A stretch of DNA of 64,000 nucleotides from the NCBI RefSeq assembly GCF_014596915.1, contig NZ_JACVWU010000004.1, forward strand, positions 372,001-436,000. The letters are read 5' to 3'. The translations under genes were made by a program, and so were the position numbers. The stretch is from Streptomyces sp. TRM68416. Lineage in GTDB: Bacteria; Actinomycetota; Actinomycetes; Streptomycetales; Streptomycetaceae. Below, piece after piece: positions 47,343 through 56,076 of this stretch. How positions within the stretch are numbered: the first letter of the stretch is position 1; every line of letters begins with the position of its first letter. The notes beneath the pieces were generated by a model, which did no database searches, had not been told where the DNA came from, and was given only the letters and a program-made list of their open reading frames with translations.

Positions 47343-50300
47343 TCAGAAGAGGTAGGGCGTGGGCTCTTCAACAGTGACTTCGGCATCCGGGAAGACCCTG
47401 GCCCAGGCGACCGCGTTCAAGGGTGCGGCCACACGATCCGGGTACAGCTCGACGGTGCGGACGTGCGGGCAGGCGTGGGCCAGTGCCGTGAGGTCCGAGC
47501 TTTCCCGGACGTTCGTCACGTACAGGCAAGTGATTGTGGGCAGCTGAGGTCCGTCGGCGAAGGCGGGGATCAAGGCCGTGCCGACGCCCAGGCGGGCGAG
47601 GTGCGGGAGGAGTGTGACCTCCGCCCAGTCAGCTGAGCCGAGGGTAGCTACATCGTTCCTGAGGTCGAGGGCGTTCAGCCCCGGCCATTGGCTCAGGCGG
47701 CGCAGTCCCGAGTCCGCGATCGCGTCTCCGGTCAGGCTGATGGATTTGAGTGGCGCATCTTGAGGCAGGGCAGCCAGTCCGCCTGGTAGATGGGTGCCGA
47801 TGTTGATGCCCTCCAGTGTGGCGATGCGGTCCAGCCCGTGCAGTTCGCCGAGCTTGAGGAGGGAGACCGTGAGCAGCCCCAGATCGGCCAGCGGTGAGAA
47901 GTCGATGGGCCCTGGGCATTGCAGCAGGGTCAGGCGACGGAGTGAACGCAGCGAGGCCAGCGGGCTCAGATCGTGCAGCAAGGCGTTGTCGGCGAGGCCC
48001 AGGTCCTCCACGTTGTCCGGCAGCAGCTCCAGCACATGCGCGAGGGGGTAGCTGCCGGACATGCCCAGCCGTGCCCGTCGGCCCAGCAAGGGCAGGGCCC
48101 GTACCTGCTCAGGCGACTCGGCGAAGAGGTACAGGTCGTCGGTGCCGACGTGGGCCAGCACCTCGGTGGCGTACGCCTCCGGGTCGAATCGCTCCCAGGC
48201 CCGGATGAGGTTGACTCGGACGCGGTCCGCCGTACACGCCCTGAACCGCCCCAGCACCGCCATCGCCGCATCCGTCCCCACCATCGCCGCCGTAGCCGTG
48301 ACCGCCTCGGCCTCGTCGTCGGCCAATCCCTCCGGCCCCGGCAGCAGCTCCAGCACCAGCGGTCCCGCCTCCGCCAGGGTTCTGGCCTCCTCCGGTGTAC
48401 GCGGCGGAATCAGCGCGGCCGCCCGTGCCTCCACCTCGGCCCGGACCGCCGGGTCCAGGGCCGGGGCGTGCTCCAGGCAGGCCAGGGCCAGCAGGCTCAG
48501 CCGCGGAGTCTCCAGGGCGAGCAACTGCTCCAGGAGGTAGGCGCGTTCGCGCGGACGGGCGTGGGCCACCGCCAGCCGGACCACGTCCTCCCACTGCGTG
48601 TCGTCCGCATGGCCGGCCAGTACGTCGAGGTGACCCTCCTCCACCGCGTACCGCGCGCCCAGATAGTCCTGGAAGGTGCGGTGGACGAAGTCGACGACAC
48701 CTTCGGCAGGTTGGCGGAGCAGCCCGCTGCGCAGCAGCAGCGTCCGCAGTACCGCCGTGGCGGAACCCTGCACCGAGAGGGACGGCAGGCAGCGTTCGAC
48801 GATGCCCTCGGCCGTCTCGACGTCCATCTCCGTGCGGCCGCTCAGCACCAGCGCGTACGCCAGCCGCTGGAGCACCTCCAGTTGGGCCTCCTCGCCGAGG
48901 TCCACGTCGTCCACCGTGCCCATGCCCCGTTCCCGGTCGCGGCGGGTGAGCAGCATCGTGAGGGCGGCGTCGTACAACTCCTTGCGGCCGGTGGGCAGAT
49001 AGCCGCGTCGCTCGCGGTGCAGGGCGCAGATCAGGCCGCACATCAGGGGGTTGGTGGCCAGGCGGGCCAGGTCGCGCTTCGTGCGTAGCGAGTCCAGGAG
49101 AGGGGCCAGGTACTCGGGGGCCTGTGCCGCCTCGTGCCAGCGGCGGACGAAGGTGGTGACCTCGCCGTGCCGCATCGGGGCGAGGAGCAGTTCGCGGAAG
49201 TCCTCGGCGGTGAGCCAGTCGGGGCGCACGGCGGTGGGGCGTGAGGTCAGCAGCCACTGGTTGCCGGGGAAGGCGTGGATCAGGGAGAGGAGCCAGGCGC
49301 GGGTCCGGTGGCGGTCCGCGGCGGGGATCTCGTCCAGGCCGTCGACCAGGACCAGCGCCCGCCCGGCCGTCAGGACCCGCTCGGCCCAGCCCTCCGGCGG
49401 GGACAGCGGGCAGCTCACCGCGGACAGGAAGTCGGCCGGCGGCGGGAGGGCCCCCGCGCGGATCAGGGTGCGCAGGGGGAGGACGTACGGGATGCGGTCG
49501 CCGTTGCGCGCGGCCGTCACGGCGAGCCACTGCACGAGGGTCGTCTTGCCCGAGCCCGCGTCTCCGCGCAGCAGCACGCAGTCGTGGGCCAACAGGGCTT
49601 CCTCGGCGGGCAGATGGACGCTGAAGGTGGTCTCGGTGTCGAGGCCCGGGCCGGGGCCGCCCGTGAGCTCCTCGTCCCCCGTCGCCTCCAGGCTCAGGTA
49701 GGCGACTTCGAGGGGCCAGCGGTCGGGGGAGTCCCGTAGGTCGATGCCGTAGATGGTGATGTGGTTGTGCTGCTGGGCGACGTACGGCAGGTAGCGGCGC
49801 TCGAAGGCGGTGTCGCGGGCGTCTGGGCGGGGCGTCCGGGCGATCAACTCGTCTACGCGTGCGATGAGTTCGGACTGCATCCGGGTCTGTTCGACCAGGG
49901 TGCGGGCGACAAAGGTGGACCGGCGGGTGAAGAACTCCAGGATGTGCAGGCAGGCCCACTGGGTCATGGAGTCGAGGAAGAGGCAGGCGTCCCAGGACAG
50001 GCCGTCGGGGGGTGCGGCCCTGAGGTGCAACTCCTGGGCGAGTTCGTGGCTGCCCAGCCGTACGGCCTGGACGTCGTCCATGTCCAGGTCGCCCAGGGCG
50101 AGCAGCCGACGGGCGAGTGTGTCGGTGACGGCCGCTTCCTCGTCGGGTGGGAACGGTCGCTCGCCGGGTGAGGCCATCGCCTCCGACACCAGCTTGGCGG
50201 CCAGTTTGCGGACGTCCGCCTCGCCGAGCGTGCGCTTCTCGCCCCGGAACGAGACCAAATCGGCGAGGCGTACGGGCTTGTCGACCAGCCCGGCTCCGGC

Positions 50301-50387
50301 GGTGCCCGGCACGAACAGCCTCCGCACCAGCGGGCCGACCAGGCTCGACACCAGCCGACCGCCCAGCGTCAGTACCGCGGGCTCCAT
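47343..50387 (-). CDS. NACHT-LRR (bacterial NLR-like) protein 1
   Basis: A 1014-residue protein. A helical N-terminal region (about 1-240) contains VKLAADLVSFRGEKRTLGEAD-like text and FERRYLPYVAQQHNHITIYGIDL. The NACHT STAND NTPase follows: Walker A GDAGSGKTTL at about 275 and Walker B LVLVDGLDEIP at about 346. Then come NPLMCGLICALHRERRGYLP, an FVHRTFQDYLGARYAVEEG winged-helix end and helical repeats. Leucine-rich repeats (about 789-990, LASLRSLRRLTLLQC type) end the protein. Such proteins protect some bacteria from phage, but the N-terminal region shows no effector enzyme I recognise. The ATG at 50387 is preceded by GGGGGTGAGG. It is a paralogue of the gene at 51196-54318 and may share its operon. 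Confidence 0.88.
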   Translation of the reverse strand: MEPAVLTLGGRLVSSLVGPLVRRLFVPGTAGAGLVDKPVRLADLVSFRGEKRTLGEADVRKLAAKLVSEAMASPGERPFPPDEEAAVTDTLARRLLALGDLDMDDVQAVRLGSHELAQELHLRAAPPDGLSWDACLFLDSMTQWACLHILEFFTRRSTFVARTLVEQTRMQSELIARVDELIARTPRPDARDTAFERRYLPYVAQQHNHITIYGIDLRDSPDRWPLEVAYLSLEATGDEELTGGPGPGLDTETTFSVHLPAEEALLAHDCVLLRGDAGSGKTTLVQWLAVTAARNGDRIPYVLPLRTLIRAGALPPPADFLSAVSCPLSPPEGWAERVLTAGRALVLVDGLDEIPAADRHRTRAWLLSLIHAFPGNQWLLTSRPTAVRPDWLTAEDFRELLLAPMRHGEVTTFVRRWHEAAQAPEYLAPLLDSLRTKRDLARLATNPLMCGLICALHRERRGYLPTGRKELYDAALTMLLTRRDRERGMGTVDDVDLGEEAQLEVLQRLAYALVLSGRTEMDVETAEGIVERCLPSLSVQGSATAVLRTLLLRSGLLRQPAEGVVDFVHRTFQDYLGARYAVEEGHLDVLAGHADDTQWEDVVRLAVAHARPRERAYLLEQLLALETPRLSLLALACLEHAPALDPAVRAEVEARAAALIPPRTPEEARTLAEAGPLVLELLPGPEGLADDEAEAVTATAAMVGTDAAMAVLGRFRACTADRVRVNLIRAWERFDPEAYATEVLAHVGTDDLYLFAESPEQVRALPLLGRRARLGMSGSYPLAHVLELLPDNVEDLGLADNALLHDLSPLASLRSLRRLTLLQCPGPIDFSPLADLGLLTVSLLKLGELHGLDRIATLEGINIGTHLPGGLAALPQDAPLKSISLTGDAIADSGLRRLSQWPGLNALDLRNDVATLGSADWAEVTLLPHLARLGVGTALIPAFADGPQLPTITCLYVTNVRESSDLTALAHACPHVRTVELYPDRVAAPLNAVAWARVFPDAEVTVEEPTPYLF

Positions 50388-50447
50388 CCGCCTCACCCCC
50401 GTGATCGCGCGAACGGGGGTGAGACTACCGGGACTTGGTGGGAGTGG

Positions 50448-51083
50448 TCAGGAGAGCTGGCCGTCGTAGTCGGGGAGCTTGTACGTCTTCTCGGCGTGGC
50501 CGCCCGACAGGTCGGTGGCGCTGTTGCCGATGTTCGCGATGATCGTGTAGCCCTTGGACTCGATGGCGACGCGCTGGGCCGTCTTGTAGTCCGCGACGTT
50601 CTTGAAGAGGTCGAGGAAGTTGCGGACGTGGAGGCCGGATACCTGGTAGCCGACCTTCTTGAGGTTGTAGTCGGTGACGGAGTGGATGATGCCGGGGCGG
50701 GCGGTGACGAAGAACAGGGCGACGCCGCGCTCCTGGGCGTACTTGGCGACCTCCAGGACCGGCTTGTTGGCGGGCTGGGGGTAGCTGAAGCCGAAGTCGG
50801 TCTCCAGGGTGGTGTTGTCGATGTCGAAGACGATCGCCTGCTTCTCGCCCGGCTTCGTGTTCGCTATCCGCTGCTTCAGATAGGGCAGCGCCTGGTCCAT
50901 CACCGCCTGGCAGTCCTTCTGCCAGGTCGCGTAGTCGACCTTCGCGGCGGAGGCCGCGGTGGCGGCATTCGCCATGGTGCCCGTGCTCGTCGCGGCCTGG
51001 GCGGGGCCGGTGAGGGCCACGAGGGCTGCTGCGGTGGCTGCGGTCGTGGCGGTGCGGAGCACCCAGGGGCGTCGGGTGGTCAT
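50448..51083 (-). CDS. Secreted HAD-family (class B-like, subfamily IIIB) acid phosphatase
   Basis: A 211-residue protein with a cleavable signal peptide (MTTRRPWVLRTATTAATAAA... ending PAQA) and HAD motifs: nucleophile FDIDNTTLETD, FFVTARPG and a late IGNSATDL. It resembles secreted bacterial acid phosphatases that dephosphorylate nucleotides or sugar phosphates outside the cell. It lies between two NLR genes, all leftward, with gaps of 60 and 112 nt, so it may be co-transcribed. Export makes a direct role with the cytoplasmic NLRs unlikely. No PHO box was found upstream. Confidence 0.9.
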   Translation of the reverse strand: MTTRRPWVLRTATTAATAAALVALTGPAQAATSTGTMANAATAASAAKVDYATWQKDCQAVMDQALPYLKQRIANTKPGEKQAIVFDIDNTTLETDFGFSYPQPANKPVLEVAKYAQERGVALFFVTARPGIIHSVTDYNLKKVGYQVSGLHVRNFLDLFKNVADYKTAQRVAIESKGYTIIANIGNSATDLSGGHAEKTYKLPDYDGQLS

Positions 51084-51195
51084 GTGTGTGGGGGTCCCTT
51101 CGCGTACGGCCAGTGTGTCGTGTGCATGTTCGTGGAGCCGGGTGGCGCGAAGGGAACCGTAGGGTTACTGAACGGTAGGTGGCTAGGGGTGTGCG

Positions 51196-54100
51196 TCACA
51201 CGACGCGGCGGACTTTCTCGAAGGTGCGGGCTGCAGGGAGGGGCGCGAGCACGTCCTCGGGGATCTCGTCGACGTCCGGGGCGTGGACGAGAGTGACCGA
51301 ACGCAGGTGGGGGAACTGGGTGGGGACGGCCGAGAAGTCCTCGATTCCCTGGACGTTGTTCAGGCGGAGGTAGGTGATCCGGGGCAGCGGCGGGCCCGGC
51401 CAGCCGCCGGTGCGCTGCCAGTTGAGGTGCAGATGCCGGAGTTCCGGGAGCCGGGTGACCTCCTCGCCGTCGGCGGCGGAGAGCGGGCTCTCCAGCTTCG
51501 CGAGACTCAGCCGACGCAGTGAGGGAAAGTGGCGCAGGCCGCGCAACCCGGTCTGCTGCAGCGCGGACTTGGTGAAGCGGAGATAGGTCAGGTTCAGGTC
51601 CCGCGGCAGGGCTTCGTCGAGGGAATCGGCTTCCAGGAGGAACCCGAGGTCGAGCTGATCCAGGGTGGGTGAGCCGGAGAGGACGGACAGGTCCAGCTCG
51701 CGCGGCAGCAGGTCCAGGGACAGCCAATTCAGCGGGAGGCGGGCCAGCGCGGTCAGGTCCTCCAGGTGGAAACACCGGCTCAGGTCCAGGTAGTTCAGCC
51801 GGTGCAGGCCCGACAGGCAGCTCAGGTCGCGCAGTTCGTCGTTGTCGCGCAGGACGAGTTCGGCCGTCGTCGCGGGGTTCAGACCGGCGCTGATCTCCTC
51901 GGCCGCGATACCGCCGACGAGCTGGACGGACCGCCGTCCTCCGAGCTCCCGCAGGAATCGCAGCTGGTCAGTGGAGCGGGCGCTGAAGAAGAGCTCGTCC
52001 TGCGGCAGCCGGGCGATGATCTCCTCGCCGTACCGGCGTGTGGCGAACCGGGACCAGCTCCAGGACAGCTGCGCCCGCACATTCAGCGCCGCATGCTCCC
52101 GGAACCGCGCCAGCACCGGCAGCGCCGCCTCCGTCCCGATCAGCGACGCCGTGACGACGACCGCCCGCGCCTCCTCGTCGTCCAGCCCCTCCGGGCCGGG
52201 CAGCAGCTCCAGGGCGAGCGGCCCGACCGAGGCGAGCGCCCGGGCCTCCTCGGTGGTCCGGGGCGGGATCAGCGGGGCCGCGCTCCGCTCCACCTCCGCC
52301 CGCACCCGCGGATCCAGCTCCGTGGCGTGCTCCAGCGAGGCCAGCGCGAGGAGCCGTAGACGCGCGCTGACGGCGCCCTCCGCGCGCTCGGCCGCTGCGC
52401 TCAAGTCCCTTAGCAGCTCGGCCCGTTCGCGCGGGCGGGCGTGCGCCACCGCCATCCGGACCACGTCCGCCCACTGCTCGTCCGCCGCGCCGCGCACCAG
52501 CAGGCCGAAGTCGCCGTCCTCCACGGCGGCCTTGGCGCCCAGGTAGTCCTGGAAGGTGCGGTGGACGAACTCCACCGTCCCGGAGGTCGGTTCGCGCAGC
52601 AGACCGCTGCGGACCAGCAGATGGCGCAGGATCTGCCCGGCGTCGCCCTGGTCGGCGGCCGCCGGGAGGGACGGCAGGGCGTCGGCGACGATCCGCTCGG
52701 CGCGGTCGTGGTCCAGCTCCGACTGGTTGTTTCGGATCAGCCAGTACGCGAGGCGCTGCAGGAGCTGGATCTGCGGCAGTTCGGTGAGGAAGACGCCGCC
52801 GGATTCCCCTTGCGGGAACATGTCCCGCTCCTCGTCCCGCCGCACGAGCAGCATCGACAGGGCCGCGTCGTACAACTCCTTTCTGCCGTGCGGGAGATAG
52901 CCCCGCCGGTCGCGGTGCAGCGCGCAGATCAGGCCGCACATCAGGGGGTTGGTGGCGAGGCGTCCGAGGTCGGGCTTGCCGCGTACGGCGTCGAGGAGGG
53001 AGCGCCGGTAGCCGTCCAGACGCTCGGGGTCGGGGGCGTCGGCGCGGGCGGCCGTGTGCCAGCGGTCGATGAACGCGGCCACGTCGTCCTGGCTCATCGG
53101 GGTGAGCGCCAGCTCCCGGAAGCCGTCGGCGGCGAGCCAGTCCTCGCGTACGGCGGAGGGGCGGGAGGTGACCAGCCACTGGTTGCCGGGGTAGACGTCG
53201 AGCAGTTCGCGCAGCCAGCGGCGGGTGCGCTCCCGCTCGCGCTCGGGGATCTCGTCGATGCCGTCCACCAGGAGCAGCGCGCGTCCGGCCGCGAGGACGC
53301 GGTCCGCCCAGCCGTCGGGCCGGCTCGCGTGGAAGGGGAGGTGCACGGCGGACAGGAAGGCGTCGGGCGCGGGGAGACCGTCGGGGCGGCGGACCAGGGT
53401 GCGCAGGGGCAGCACGTACGGGATCCGGTCGCCGCGCTCGCCCCTGGCCGCGGTCACCGCGAGCCACTGCACGAGCGTGGTCTTGCCGGACCCGGCCACT
53501 CCGCGCAGCAGGACCCGGTCGTGCTCGGCCAGGGCCTCCTCGGCGGGCAGGGCGCCGGCGGCGGAGGCGTAGTGCAGCCCGCCCGGGCCGGTGCCGCGGT
53601 CGTCCTCGGCGGGGCCGAGGGCCTGGAGGCTGAGGTAGGCGGTGTCCAGGGGCCAGCGGTCGGGGGAATTGGCCAGGTCGATGCCGTAGATCGTGAGCCG
53701 GCCGTGCTTGGTGGCGACGTAGGACAGATAGCGGCGCTCGAAGGCGGTGTCGGTGCCGCCGGGGCGCGGGGTGCGGGCGAGCAGTTCGTCGACCTTGGCG
53801 ACGAGCTCGCGCTGTCGCCGGGTCTGCTCCACGAGGGTGCGGGGGACGAAGGTGGACCGCTGGGTGAAGAAGTGGACGATGTGCAGACAGGCCGTGGTGA
53901 GCAGTCGGCCGTGGAACTGGGCGGCGTCGTAGGACAGGTCCCGGTCCGGGTGGCCGCTCGCGGCGCGCAGGTGGGCGGCGAGGACCTCGTGGCCGAGCTC
54001 CACCGCCTGTACGTCGGTCATGGTGAGGTCGCCCAGGGCGGCCAGGGTGTCGGCGAGCGCCTCGACGACGGCCTGCTCCTCGTCGGCGCGGATGGGCCGC

Positions 54101-54318
54101 TCGCCGCCCTTGAGGGCCTGGGTGACCAGCTCTGCGGAGAGTTTGCCCAGGTCGGAGCGGTCCAGGGTGCGTTTCTCGCCCTTGAACGAGACAAAGCCGG
54201 AGATCCGGACGGGGCGGTCGACCAGGGCGGCCCCGGGCCCCTCCCTCACGAACAGCTTCCGCACCAGTGGGCCGACCAGGCCGGAGGCGAGCCTGGTGCC
54301 GAGTACCGCCGGGTCCAA
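51196..54318 (-). CDS. NACHT-LRR (bacterial NLR-like) protein 2
   Basis: A 1040-residue paralogue of the protein encoded at 47343-50387, with the same order. The helical N-terminus contains LVGPLVRKLFVREG and FERRYLSYVATKHGRLTIYGIDL. Next is NACHT with Walker A GVAGSGKTTL (about 273) and Walker B LLLVDGIDEIP (about 348), then LATNPLMCGLICALHRDRRGYLP and FVHRTFQDYLGAKAAVEDG. LRRs start near residue 820 (SCLSGLHRLNYLDLSRCFHLEDLTALARL). The start is taken as TTG 54318, because the region GGGGGTGGACGG-TTG-GACCCGGCGGTACT parallels the start region of paralogue 1 almost base for base. N-terminal and NACHT parts are much more alike than the LRRs, as expected if the LRR is the variable sensor. Confidence 0.87.
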   Translation of the reverse strand: MDPAVLGTRLASGLVGPLVRKLFVREGPGAALVDRPVRISGFVSFKGEKRTLDRSDLGKLSAELVTQALKGGERPIRADEEQAVVEALADTLAALGDLTMTDVQAVELGHEVLAAHLRAASGHPDRDLSYDAAQFHGRLLTTACLHIVHFFTQRSTFVPRTLVEQTRRQRELVAKVDELLARTPRPGGTDTAFERRYLSYVATKHGRLTIYGIDLANSPDRWPLDTAYLSLQALGPAEDDRGTGPGGLHYASAAGALPAEEALAEHDRVLLRGVAGSGKTTLVQWLAVTAARGERGDRIPYVLPLRTLVRRPDGLPAPDAFLSAVHLPFHASRPDGWADRVLAAGRALLLVDGIDEIPERERERTRRWLRELLDVYPGNQWLVTSRPSAVREDWLAADGFRELALTPMSQDDVAAFIDRWHTAARADAPDPERLDGYRRSLLDAVRGKPDLGRLATNPLMCGLICALHRDRRGYLPHGRKELYDAALSMLLVRRDEERDMFPQGESGGVFLTELPQIQLLQRLAYWLIRNNQSELDHDRAERIVADALPSLPAAADQGDAGQILRHLLVRSGLLREPTSGTVEFVHRTFQDYLGAKAAVEDGDFGLLVRGAADEQWADVVRMAVAHARPRERAELLRDLSAAAERAEGAVSARLRLLALASLEHATELDPRVRAEVERSAAPLIPPRTTEEARALASVGPLALELLPGPEGLDDEEARAVVVTASLIGTEAALPVLARFREHAALNVRAQLSWSWSRFATRRYGEEIIARLPQDELFFSARSTDQLRFLRELGGRRSVQLVGGIAAEEISAGLNPATTAELVLRDNDELRDLSCLSGLHRLNYLDLSRCFHLEDLTALARLPLNWLSLDLLPRELDLSVLSGSPTLDQLDLGFLLEADSLDEALPRDLNLTYLRFTKSALQQTGLRGLRHFPSLRRLSLAKLESPLSAADGEEVTRLPELRHLHLNWQRTGGWPGPPLPRITYLRLNNVQGIEDFSAVPTQFPHLRSVTLVHAPDVDEIPEDVLAPLPAARTFEKVRRVV

Positions 54319-54688
54319 CCGTCCACCCCCGTCGTCGCGTGACCGCTGGTCAGGGTAGTGCCGGTCACATTCGGCTGTCCGGCGATCTTGGAGGCCGGTG
54401 ACATGCCGCACAGGCGATTTGTCCGTTACTAGGGCGCTTAGTGGAAAGGTCCGTTCCGGCAAAAAGGACTTTTGCCACGGAACCCCTAGGGGGGATATGC
54501 CGTCATGGGGCTCTTCATCCCTGATGGGCGCTCTGTCAAGAAGCCGTCAGTTTTGGGATGAAGTACTAGGTTCGGTCGTAGATCGGTGTTTTGGGAGTCG
54601 GTGAGGGGCGGGGTTACCAAGGGATGGCCCATCCGGCGGCCGTCTGTGTGCCGGGTGGTTTTTCTGTCCCCGAAGCTCCGAGGTTCCG
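54319..54688. other. 370-nt divergent promoter region between NLR 2 and the M23 peptidase
   Basis: No gene is seen. It is less GC-rich than its surroundings. It holds a perfect hairpin GGCAAAA-AGGAC-TTTTGCC (54458-54476) and must contain the promoters of both flanking genes. I looked for a c-di-AMP (ydaO) riboswitch, common before Streptomyces wall hydrolases, and did not see its conserved core. Confidence 0.5.
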
Positions 54689-55351
54689 ATGTCCCAGCGC
54701 GTCTCCGCCCGCTCTGCCCGTACGTCCCTGTTCCGCACCCGTGCCGCCGTCGTGGCCGGCGCCCTGAGTGCATCGGTCGTGCTGGGGGCGTCGGTCGTGC
54801 TGGGGGCCGGAGTCGCTACGGCGGCGGAGGCCACCTCGGCCAAGACCGCCACCTCGGCCAAGACCGCCGGCTCCGGCAAGGCCGCGGTCTCCGGCAAGAC
54901 CGCCGGCTCCGCCAAGGCTGCCGCCAAGGCCGCCGGTTGGGTCAAGCCGGTGAAGAAGTACACCAAGTCCGCGAGCTTCGCCCAGGCCGGCGGCATGTGG
55001 CAGTCCACCCACAGCGGCCAGGACTTCGCCGTCTCCACCGGCACCGACGTCGTCGCCGCGCACGGCGGCACCGTCGTCAAGGCCGGCTCCAACGGCGCCG
55101 GCGACGGCCCCGCCTACGGCAACGCGGTCGTGATCAAGCACGGCGGCGGCACGTACTCCCAGTACGCCCACCTCTCGAAGATCGACGTGAAGGTCGGCCA
55201 GGTCGTCAAGACCGGCCAGCGCATCGCCCGGTCCGGCAACACGGGCAACTCCAGTGGCCCGCACCTGCACTTCGAGATCCGTACGACGGCGAACTACGGT
55301 TCCGCCATCGACCCGGTGTCCTTCCTGCGGGCCAGGGGGCTGGCGCTCTAA
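54689..55351 (+). CDS. Secreted M23-family peptidoglycan endopeptidase
   Basis: A 220-residue protein. A basic N-terminus and hydrophobic stretch (VVAGALSASVVLGASVVLGAG) form a signal ending at ATAAEA. A Lys/Ala/Ser/Thr linker (TSAKTATSAKTAGSGKAAVSGK) follows, then a LytM/M23 domain. Zinc ligands are visible in THSGQDFA (His, Asp) and in SSGPHLHFEIR (HLH). M23 enzymes cut peptide cross-links in peptidoglycan. The ATG at 54689 follows CCGAGGTTCCG. The gene ends 13 nt before the convergent TetR stop. Confidence 0.93.
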   Translation: MSQRVSARSARTSLFRTRAAVVAGALSASVVLGASVVLGAGVATAAEATSAKTATSAKTAGSGKAAVSGKTAGSAKAAAKAAGWVKPVKKYTKSASFAQAGGMWQSTHSGQDFAVSTGTDVVAAHGGTVVKAGSNGAGDGPAYGNAVVIKHGGGTYSQYAHLSKIDVKVGQVVKTGQRIARSGNTGNSSGPHLHFEIRTTANYGSAIDPVSFLRARGLAL

Positions 55352-55364
55352 AGGGGCCGGCGCT

Positions 55365-55958
55365 CTAAACCTCCCGCGCGCCGCCGTGCGCCTGCGTCAC
55401 CAGATCGACCGCGACCTCCAGGACGGCCTTGCGCTTGTCCTCGGGGTCGCCTTCGACATCCCGCAGGTAGAACATCCCGGCGTTCATCGTGAACAGGGCG
55501 CTGATGCAGCGGACCTTGTCGACCAGGCCCGCGTCCGGGTCGATGATGATCTCGCTCATGCCCAGCATGCGTTCCTTGAACATCTCGCCGATGCTCAGTT
55601 CCCGGACGGTGGCCTGGTTCTCCTGCATGAACCGGAACAGCGGTGCCGCTTCGCTCAGGGCGTCGCTGTAGCGCCGTACGATCTCCTGCTTGGTCTCCAG
55701 GGTGTGCGGCTGCCGCCTGCCCCAGTCGATCAGTTCCTCGATCGGCTTCGTCATGTCCTCGAAGAGGCTGACGACGATCTCTTCCTTGGTCTTGAAGTGG
55801 TAGTACAGCGCCGCCTTCGTGACCTCCAGGCGCTCGGCGATCTCCCGCAGTGAGGTCTTCTCGTAGCCCTGTTCGGCGAAGAGTTCGAGCGCCACGTCCT
55901 GGATGCGCTGACGGGTGTCCCCGCGGCGCCGCTGCCTGGTGCCGTCCATGCCGCCCAT
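55365..55958 (-). CDS. TetR-family repressor of the divergent MFS pump
   Basis: A 197-residue TetR protein: N-terminal HTH DVALELFAEQGYEKTSLREIAERLEVTKAALYYHFKTKEEI and an all-helical ligand domain with LFRFMQENQATVRELSIGEMF. The divergent position and the large inverted repeat between the genes indicate autoregulation plus control of the pump. ATG 55958 has GAGGAG 7 nt upstream; the longer frame from 56036 would run through the operator. Confidence 0.93.
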   Translation of the reverse strand: MGGMDGTRQRRRGDTRQRIQDVALELFAEQGYEKTSLREIAERLEVTKAALYYHFKTKEEIVVSLFEDMTKPIEELIDWGRRQPHTLETKQEIVRRYSDALSEAAPLFRFMQENQATVRELSIGEMFKERMLGMSEIIIDPDAGLVDKVRCISALFTMNAGMFYLRDVEGDPEDKRKAVLEVAVDLVTQAHGGAREV

Positions 55959-55984
55959 CCTCGTACTCCTCGCGCTTGCCAGAA

Positions 55985-56057
55985 ACTTACTTGACGCCCG
56001 GCTAGTTACGCCTCTACCTTCCCTCAGTGTAGACAACTAGCCGGGCGGCAAGTAAGT
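55985..56057. promoter_or_regulatory. Paired inverted operator between tetR and the MFS gene
   Basis: A 23-nt arm at 55985-56007 (begins ACTTACTTGACG, ends GGCTAGTT) is the reverse complement of 56035-56057 except at one position. The arms are separated by 27 nt. Each arm is itself a weak palindrome (ACT...AGT ends) of the length a TetR dimer covers. Probably two TetR sites, one for each divergent promoter. Confidence 0.8.
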
Positions 56058-56076
56058 AGCTGGGGGAGTGGGAGCC

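Noticed and set aside
50448..51083. The acid phosphatase as an effector of the flanking NLR genes
   Set aside because: It has a clear signal peptide and would be exported, while NACHT proteins act in the cytoplasm. Co-transcription alone is weak evidence.
51084..51195. Possible PHO box (GTTCACC direct repeats) before the secreted acid phosphatase
   Set aside because: Two GTTC elements are present, but 16 nt apart rather than 11, and the units do not match GTTCACC. PhoP control is not supported.
54319..54688. c-di-AMP (ydaO) riboswitch before the M23 peptidase
   Set aside because: Such switches are common before Streptomyces wall hydrolases, but I could not find the conserved core in this 370-nt region.
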